9,381 nt of DNA from CAZFER01 sp964517495 (GTDB lineage: Bacteria > Hinthialibacterota > Hinthialibacteria > Hinthialibacterales > Hinthialibacteraceae), in assembly GCA_964517495.1 (NCBI GenBank), contig CAZFER010000123.1, positions 1 to 9,381 of the forward strand, given 5' to 3'. Shown piece after piece: positions 5,792 through 9,381 of this stretch. Every line of letters starts with the position of its first letter. Position 1 is the first letter of the stretch. The translations under genes and the position numbers were made by a program. Under the pieces are notes generated by a model. That model was not told where the DNA came from. It made no database searches and saw only the letters and a list, made by a program, of their open reading frames with translations.

Positions 5792-6958
5792 ATGAAAATT
5801 GGCATCGTTTGTTATCCCTCCATCGGGGGGAGTGGGATTGTGGCTACTGAATTGGGTATGTCGTTATCCCGCCGTGGGCATGAAATACACTTTTTCAGCT
5901 ATGATGTGCCCAAAAAATTAGAAGGCATCACGGAGAAGTTTCATTTCCACCATGTGGATGTTCCACTTTATCCACTTTTCCGTTTTCCACCATACACCCT
6001 GGCATTGGCCTCCTGCATATACGAAACCGCCAAAACCGATATGTTAGACATTCTTCACGTGCACTACGCCGTCCCCCATTCCACTTCCGCGCTGCTGGCC
6101 AAGGATATGCTTTGCAGCCGAGGGGAACGCAAACTAAAAGTGGTAACCACTCTGCATGGTACAGATACTGAATTGGTCGGCCAAATGCCTTCGTATAAAC
6201 CCGTGGTTGAATTCAGTATCGATACCAGCAATGCGGTCACCGCAGTGAGTCAGTATTTAAAACAATCCACCTTGAACCAATTTGACATAAAACGAGATAT
6301 ACAAGTCATTTATAATCCTATTGATCCTGATATTTTTTCTCCCTTGCCGGATGATAAGCGGAGGAAAAATTCCAATGAAGTTAAGAAAGTTGTTCATATT
6401 AGTAATTTTCGGCCCGTGAAAAGGATCAACGATACGATCAAAGCGTTTGATTTGATTGCCGCTTCGATGCCAGCAGAATTGCTATTCATCGGAGAAGGGC
6501 CAGATCGATCGACCGCGGATATGCTAGTTAGCCGATTGGGTTTGGGTGAGAAAGTCAAGTTTCTAGGTCCACAAAGTGATGTGTCAACCATCCTAAAAAA
6601 TGCCGATTTGCTTCTTTCCACCTCTGAAAGCGAATCGTTCGGAATGACCATTGCGGAAGCGATGGCCTGTGAAGTGCCGGTGGTCGCTACCCGTGTTGGG
6701 GGAGTACCTGAAGTAATTGAAGATGGTGTAACAGGTTATTTGGTGCCCGTTGGATGCATCCAAAGCCTGGCAGAAGCCGCTATTAAAATATTGAACTCAG
6801 CTGACTTGAAAGAATCACTAGGAAAAGCAGGACGCCAGCGAATTTTATCGCATTTTCAAGTCGATACCATCACAGCTCAATACGAGACTCTTTATCAACA
6901 AACCTTGGAAGCGGAGGATGAAGACTGTCCCAAACGATTGCTTTCGGCCAATAAATGA
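5792..6958 (+). CDS. bshA: N-acetyl-alpha-D-glucosaminyl L-malate synthase (bacillithiol step 1)
   Basis: A 388-residue GT4-family glycosyltransferase, close to the usual BshA length. It would join GlcNAc from UDP-GlcNAc to L-malate in the cytoplasm, starting bacillithiol synthesis. Recognition rests on BshA-type signatures: GIVCYPSIGGSGIVATELG (residues 4-22), HEIHFFS (30-36), HVHYAVPHS (89-97), TTLHGTDTELVG (119-130), VVHISNFRPVKR (200-211), FIGEGPDRST (232-241), and the nucleotide-sugar EX7E motif from E281 to E289 in SESFGMTIAEAMA. These line up closely with Bacillus BshA as I recall it. GGGAG lies 7 nt before the ATG. The C-terminal tail after about residue 372 (EAEDEDCPKR) is acidic and unconserved. 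The later genes bshB and bshC are not in the window. No GC-rich hairpin separates it from leuB, 166 nt downstream. Confidence 0.92.
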   Translation: MKIGIVCYPSIGGSGIVATELGMSLSRRGHEIHFFSYDVPKKLEGITEKFHFHHVDVPLYPLFRFPPYTLALASCIYETAKTDMLDILHVHYAVPHSTSALLAKDMLCSRGERKLKVVTTLHGTDTELVGQMPSYKPVVEFSIDTSNAVTAVSQYLKQSTLNQFDIKRDIQVIYNPIDPDIFSPLPDDKRRKNSNEVKKVVHISNFRPVKRINDTIKAFDLIAASMPAELLFIGEGPDRSTADMLVSRLGLGEKVKFLGPQSDVSTILKNADLLLSTSESESFGMTIAEAMACEVPVVATRVGGVPEVIEDGVTGYLVPVGCIQSLAEAAIKILNSADLKESLGKAGRQRILSHFQVDTITAQYETLYQQTLEAEDEDCPKRLLSANK

Positions 6959-7124
6959 GTGTTAAATCGTTATTTTTCAACCAATTAAAAATCAACCCTC
7001 ATCCAAATCATACAAAATTTGGGCTGTGCATCTTGATTTTTTTTACAATCGAACCAATCTCTTCACTCAGTAGATGAAGCCTTCCTTACCGGAAGTGCAC
7101 ATCAGTGAGAAATCGGAGGTATTC

Positions 7125-8204
7125 ATGAAGACATATAAGATTGCAGTAATGGGTGGTGACGGAACCGGCCCTGAGGTTATCCGTGAGGGTGTCAAAATCA
7201 TCAAAGTATTGGAAGAGAAAGTTGGATTTAAATGCGAGTATGTCGATTTTGATTTCGGAGGTGACCGCTACCTTAAAACAGGTGAAGTGCTGCCTGAGGG
7301 TGCAGTGGATGAATTCAGGAAATTTGATGCGATTTACCTTGGTGCTATTGGACATCCAGATGTCAAACCAGGGATTCTTGAGAAAGGAATCTTATTGCAT
7401 GTACGATTTGAACTGGATCAATATATAAATCTGCGTCCCGTTAAGCTGTATCCTGGCGTTTGGACTCCGATAAAGGATAAAGGCCCGGATGAGATCGACT
7501 TTGTGGTCGTTCGCGAAAACAGCGCAGGTTTATATACCGGAACAGGTGGGTTCGTTAAGAAAAACACCCCTCAGGAAGTGGCTATTCAAGAAATGGTTTA
7601 TACTCGCCACGATGTCGACCGCTGCCTGCGATATGCATTTGAATATACAAAAAAGCGAAACAAAGATAACACATTAACCCTCTGTGGAAAAACCAATGTA
7701 TTAACCTACGCCTATGATCTTTGGGAACGAGCTTTCCATGAGATGGGCAAGAAGGAATTTCCCGGGATCAAAAGGGACTATGCCCATGTTGATGCGATTA
7801 CCATGTGGATGGTGAAAAATCCCGAATGGTTCGACGTCATTGTCACAGGGAATATGTTCGGTGACATTATTACCGACCTGGGGGCCATGGTGCAAGGTGG
7901 TATGGGTGTGGCAGCCGGTGGGAATATCAATCCCGAAGGTACATCGATGTTTGAACCCATAGGTGGTTCAGCACCAAAATACACTAATCAAAATGTCATC
8001 AATCCATTGGCGTGTATATGTGCCGGTCAGATGATGTTGGAACATCTCGGAGAGGAAAAAGCCGCCCAAATGTTGGATAAAGCCGTCAGTGACTTTCTGT
8101 CCAGCGGTCTATTACCCGGTTTGGGTGTCAGTGATATCAAAAAAGCGGGGATGTCTACCTCAAAAATTGGCGATGAAATCGCCCAGCGCATACAGGATAT
8201 GTAA
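7125..8204 (+). CDS. leuB: 3-isopropylmalate dehydrogenase-like beta-decarboxylating dehydrogenase
   Basis: A 359-residue enzyme of the isocitrate/isopropylmalate dehydrogenase family. LeuB oxidises and decarboxylates 3-isopropylmalate in leucine synthesis. Visible residues: GDGTGPEV (11-18); L90-L91 before R94, the leucine pair that recognises the isopropyl group in LeuB; NLRP (R104); VVVREN (R130); Y137; K189; metal-binding D223, D247 and D251. The cofactor loop reads GGSAPKY (280-286) rather than the usual HGSAPDI, resembling the K-Y pair of NADP isocitrate dehydrogenase, so cofactor choice is uncertain. The ATG at 7125 was chosen over one at 7074 because GGAGG lies 5 nt before it and the product then begins with the standard MKTYKIAVMGGDGTGPE. 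D-malate, tartrate or homoisocitrate dehydrogenase activity cannot be excluded; no leuA, leuC or leuD is in view. A TACAAT at 7044-7049 is a weak possible -10. Confidence 0.82.
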   Translation: MKTYKIAVMGGDGTGPEVIREGVKIIKVLEEKVGFKCEYVDFDFGGDRYLKTGEVLPEGAVDEFRKFDAIYLGAIGHPDVKPGILEKGILLHVRFELDQYINLRPVKLYPGVWTPIKDKGPDEIDFVVVRENSAGLYTGTGGFVKKNTPQEVAIQEMVYTRHDVDRCLRYAFEYTKKRNKDNTLTLCGKTNVLTYAYDLWERAFHEMGKKEFPGIKRDYAHVDAITMWMVKNPEWFDVIVTGNMFGDIITDLGAMVQGGMGVAAGGNINPEGTSMFEPIGGSAPKYTNQNVINPLACICAGQMMLEHLGEEKAAQMLDKAVSDFLSSGLLPGLGVSDIKKAGMSTSKIGDEIAQRIQDM

Positions 8205-8255
8205 ATTGGCAACACGTAATTATTTATCTGTCCTGCTAACATTAATGAGTTAATA

Positions 8256-8288
8256 AAATGAGCCCGGTTCGCTAAACTGGGCTCGTTT
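8256..8288 (+). terminator. Rho-independent terminator between leuB and the racemase gene
   Basis: GAGCCCGGTT (8260-8269) pairs with AACTGGGCTC (8275-8284) with one G-T wobble, around the loop CGCTA. The stem extends through flanking A/T pairs (AAA 8256-8258 with TTT 8286-8288) and is followed by CATTTT. This is a strong, standard-looking intrinsic terminator ending only 27 nt before the next start codon. Confidence 0.8.
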
Positions 8289-8315
8289 CATTTTAGAGAA
8301 GAAAGGATCGATATC

Positions 8316-9005
8316 ATGGTCAAGCATATCGGTATTGTGGGTTGCAGCGCAGAAGGAGCCGCTCTTTGTTATCGCACCATTTGCCTTGAAGGTGCAAAAC
8401 GTATGGGTGAACATGCTCATCCCGAAATCACTATGCATACTCATCCACTAAGTAAGTACACACCTTTCTTTCCCAAACAGAATTGGAACGGGGTGGCGGA
8501 TTTGATGATATCCTCTGCCACAAAATTAGAGAAAGTGGGCGCTGATTTTTTAATCAGCCCGGATAATACTATCCATCAAGCATTTGATATCGTTGTGGAA
8601 AAGACTAATTTGCCCTGGTTGCATATCGCTGAAGTGATTGCAAATGAAGCATTAAGACAAGGCTTTAAAAAACTTGCCATACTGGGAACACGATTTTTGA
8701 TGGAAGGGCCGGTTTATCCCGAAAAATTATCACCAAAAGGCATTCAATTCGCCATTCCTGAACCAGCAGAGCGGGAAACCATCAACCATATCATCTTTAA
8801 TGAGCTTGTATATGCTAAAATTACTGATAAATCAACAAAGATATTTCAAGGTATTATTGAGCGGATGAAACGTGATGGCTGTGACGCAGTGGTATTGGGT
8901 TGCACAGAAATCCCACTGATCCTTACACCTGAGAATTCCCCTCTCCCGCCTTTGGATTCCACACGGCTGCTGGCACGTGCTGCATTGGATTATGCGCTAA
9001 AGTAA
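8316..9005 (+). CDS. Aspartate/glutamate racemase-family protein lacking the first catalytic cysteine
   Basis: A 229-residue protein of the Asp/Glu/hydantoin racemase superfamily, of usual length. The N-terminal strand reads IGIVGCSAEGAALCYR (5-20), where aspartate racemases usually have a GGMGP-type loop. The first active-site segment is SPDNTIHQAF (81-90), where D83 holds the place of the usual cysteine before NT. The second, VLGCTEIPLIL (193-203), keeps C196. The domain-2 start KKLAILGTRFLMEG (118-131) is typical. Two-cysteine racemases use both thiols as acid and base, so normal racemisation is doubtful; one-base isomerase, decarboxylase-like or one-way chemistry is possible but inferred. 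AAAGGA lies 8 nt before the ATG. It follows a strong terminator closely, so it either has its own promoter overlapping that region or depends on readthrough. The substrate is unknown. Confidence 0.8.
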   Translation: MVKHIGIVGCSAEGAALCYRTICLEGAKRMGEHAHPEITMHTHPLSKYTPFFPKQNWNGVADLMISSATKLEKVGADFLISPDNTIHQAFDIVVEKTNLPWLHIAEVIANEALRQGFKKLAILGTRFLMEGPVYPEKLSPKGIQFAIPEPAERETINHIIFNELVYAKITDKSTKIFQGIIERMKRDGCDAVVLGCTEIPLILTPENSPLPPLDSTRLLARAALDYALK

Positions 9006-9018
9006 TAATATATATACG

Positions 9019-9046
9019 AATTGAGAGAAAAGCATGAGGCTCAATT
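9019..9046. terminator. Weak hairpin between convergent genes
   Basis: AATTGAG (9019-9025) and CTCAATT (9040-9046) are complementary across 14 nt. The hairpin lies between the convergent ends of the racemase gene and the minus-strand gene, overlapping the latter's stop codon. It is AT-rich and lacks a good T-tract, so it is at best a weak bidirectional terminator. Confidence 0.25.
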
Positions 9047-9381
9047 GTCATTAGGATCTATACCCGCTTGTTTTAATAAGGCTAAGTAGCGCTCTTTCTC
9101 TTTTTGTGCGGCTTCCTTCTCTTGTTGCATGGCTTCCTTCTCTTGTTGCATGGTTTCCTTCTCTTGTTGCATGGTTTCCTTCTCTTGTTGCATGGTTTCC
9201 TTCTCTTGTNNNNNNNNNNNNNNNNNNNNNNNNNNNNNNNNNNNNNNNNNNNNNNNNNNNNNNNNNNNNNNNNNNNNNNNNNNNNNNNNNNNNNNNNNNN
9301 NNNNNNNNNTGCATGGCTTCCTTCTCTTTTTGTGCAGTTTCCATCTCTTTTTGTGCTCTATTCAAATCAGCAAGGATTTTT
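9041..9381 (-). CDS. C-terminal part of a probable Uma2/DUF820 family protein, interrupted by an assembly gap
   Basis: The minus strand reads ILADLNRAQKEMETAQKEKE from the right edge, then the N gap, then repeats of QQEKETM or QQEKEAM and the end ERYLALLKQAGIDPNDN with a TGA at 9043-9041. The gene starts beyond the right edge. A charged coiled coil ending in a L-x(2)-GIDP-type tail is typical of Uma2 (DUF820) putative PD-(D/E)XK nucleases, often many per genome in cyanobacteria and other lineages; the nuclease domain itself is outside the window. Frames on the two sides of the 100-N run disagree by one phase, but joining the flanks directly restores both the frame and the 21-bp repeat register, so the N-run length is probably a placeholder. 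Other coiled-coil proteins cannot be excluded. Confidence 0.6.
9117..9209. repeat. 21-bp tandem repeat encoding a heptad coiled coil
   Basis: Four full 21-bp units (9117-9137, 9138-9158, 9159-9179, 9180-9200) and a partial fifth run into the N gap. Three units are identical and the first differs by one base. More diverged units flank both ends (about 9096-9116 and 9310-9351). Each unit encodes seven residues, QQEKETM or QQEKEAM, on the minus strand, matching one heptad of a coiled coil. Recent unit duplication is likely. Confidence 0.9.
9210..9309. other. Scaffold gap of exactly 100 N
   Basis: A run of 100 N falls within the 21-bp repeat. Exactly 100 is a common placeholder for an unknown gap. 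The flanks abut in perfect repeat register (...TTCTCTTGT, then TGCATGGCTTCC...), so the true missing length is probably zero or a multiple of 21 bp. Confidence 0.9.

Noticed and set aside
7033..7061. Promoter TTGATT upstream of leuB
   Set aside because: No acceptable -10 hexamer is found at 16-18 bp; the nearby TACAAT at 7044-7049 lacks a matching -35.
7074..7124. Upstream ATG start for leuB
   Set aside because: The added 17 residues are not part of the family fold, while the ATG at 7125 has GGAGG 5 nt before it.
9117..9209. CRISPR or non-coding satellite
   Set aside because: The 21-bp units are contiguous without spacers, multiples of three, and encode a sensible heptad coiled coil in frame with a GIDP-type C-terminus.
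9041..9381. True frameshift or pseudogene in the Uma2-like gene
   Set aside because: The frame change coincides exactly with the 100-N placeholder; direct joining of the flanks restores the frame, so there is no evidence of a real mutation.

Overview
The window looks like a piece of a draft assembly (there is a 100-N scaffold gap near the right end) from a moderate-GC, probably diderm bacterium. It has type II secretion-style pseudopilin and signal-peptide genes, a bacillithiol gene (bshA), a Uma2-type gene tail and dispersed hairpin repeats. Together these recall poorly cultured phyla such as Poribacteria, Sumerlaeota, Hydrogenedentes or the Planctomycetes-Verrucomicrobia group. This placement is an impression from gene style; nothing in the window fixes the phylum.

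Layout. Positions 1-412 carry no credible gene but are rich in inverted repeats: two hairpins at the very left, a GC palindrome flanked by A-tracts, and three related hairpins whose stems differ by compensating changes. Next comes a minus-strand Gfo/Idh/MocA oxidoreductase (413-1378), divergent from a plus-strand three-gene cassette: a pseudopilin (1625-2248), a secreted protein with an internal duplication (2275-3312) and a large secreted multidomain protein with a GH71/GH99-like barrel (3335-5548). Gaps in the cassette are 22-26 nt, a plausible promoter lies upstream, and a hairpin terminator follows at 5596-5623. The cassette reads as an export and cell-surface or polysaccharide-processing unit; the link between pseudopilin and cargo is inference.

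Downstream, all on the plus strand, are bshA (first step of bacillithiol synthesis), a leuB-like 3-isopropylmalate dehydrogenase, a strong terminator (8256-8288) and an Asp/Glu racemase-family protein lacking one of the two canonical catalytic cysteines. The right end holds the C-terminal part of a minus-strand gene, probably Uma2/DUF820 family. Its coiled-coil tail is encoded by a 21-bp tandem repeat, and the scaffold gap falls inside that repeat.

The most interesting signals are the covarying hairpin family (three copies at the left, a probable fourth acting as a terminator), a potential Shine-Dalgarno-sequestering inverted repeat in front of the oxidoreductase, the pseudopilin/secreted-protein cassette, the NADP-like residue pair in the LeuB cofactor site, the cysteine loss in the racemase, and the repeat-caused assembly gap that breaks the apparent reading frame. 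I did not find a clearly new defence, mobile or RNA-guided system.
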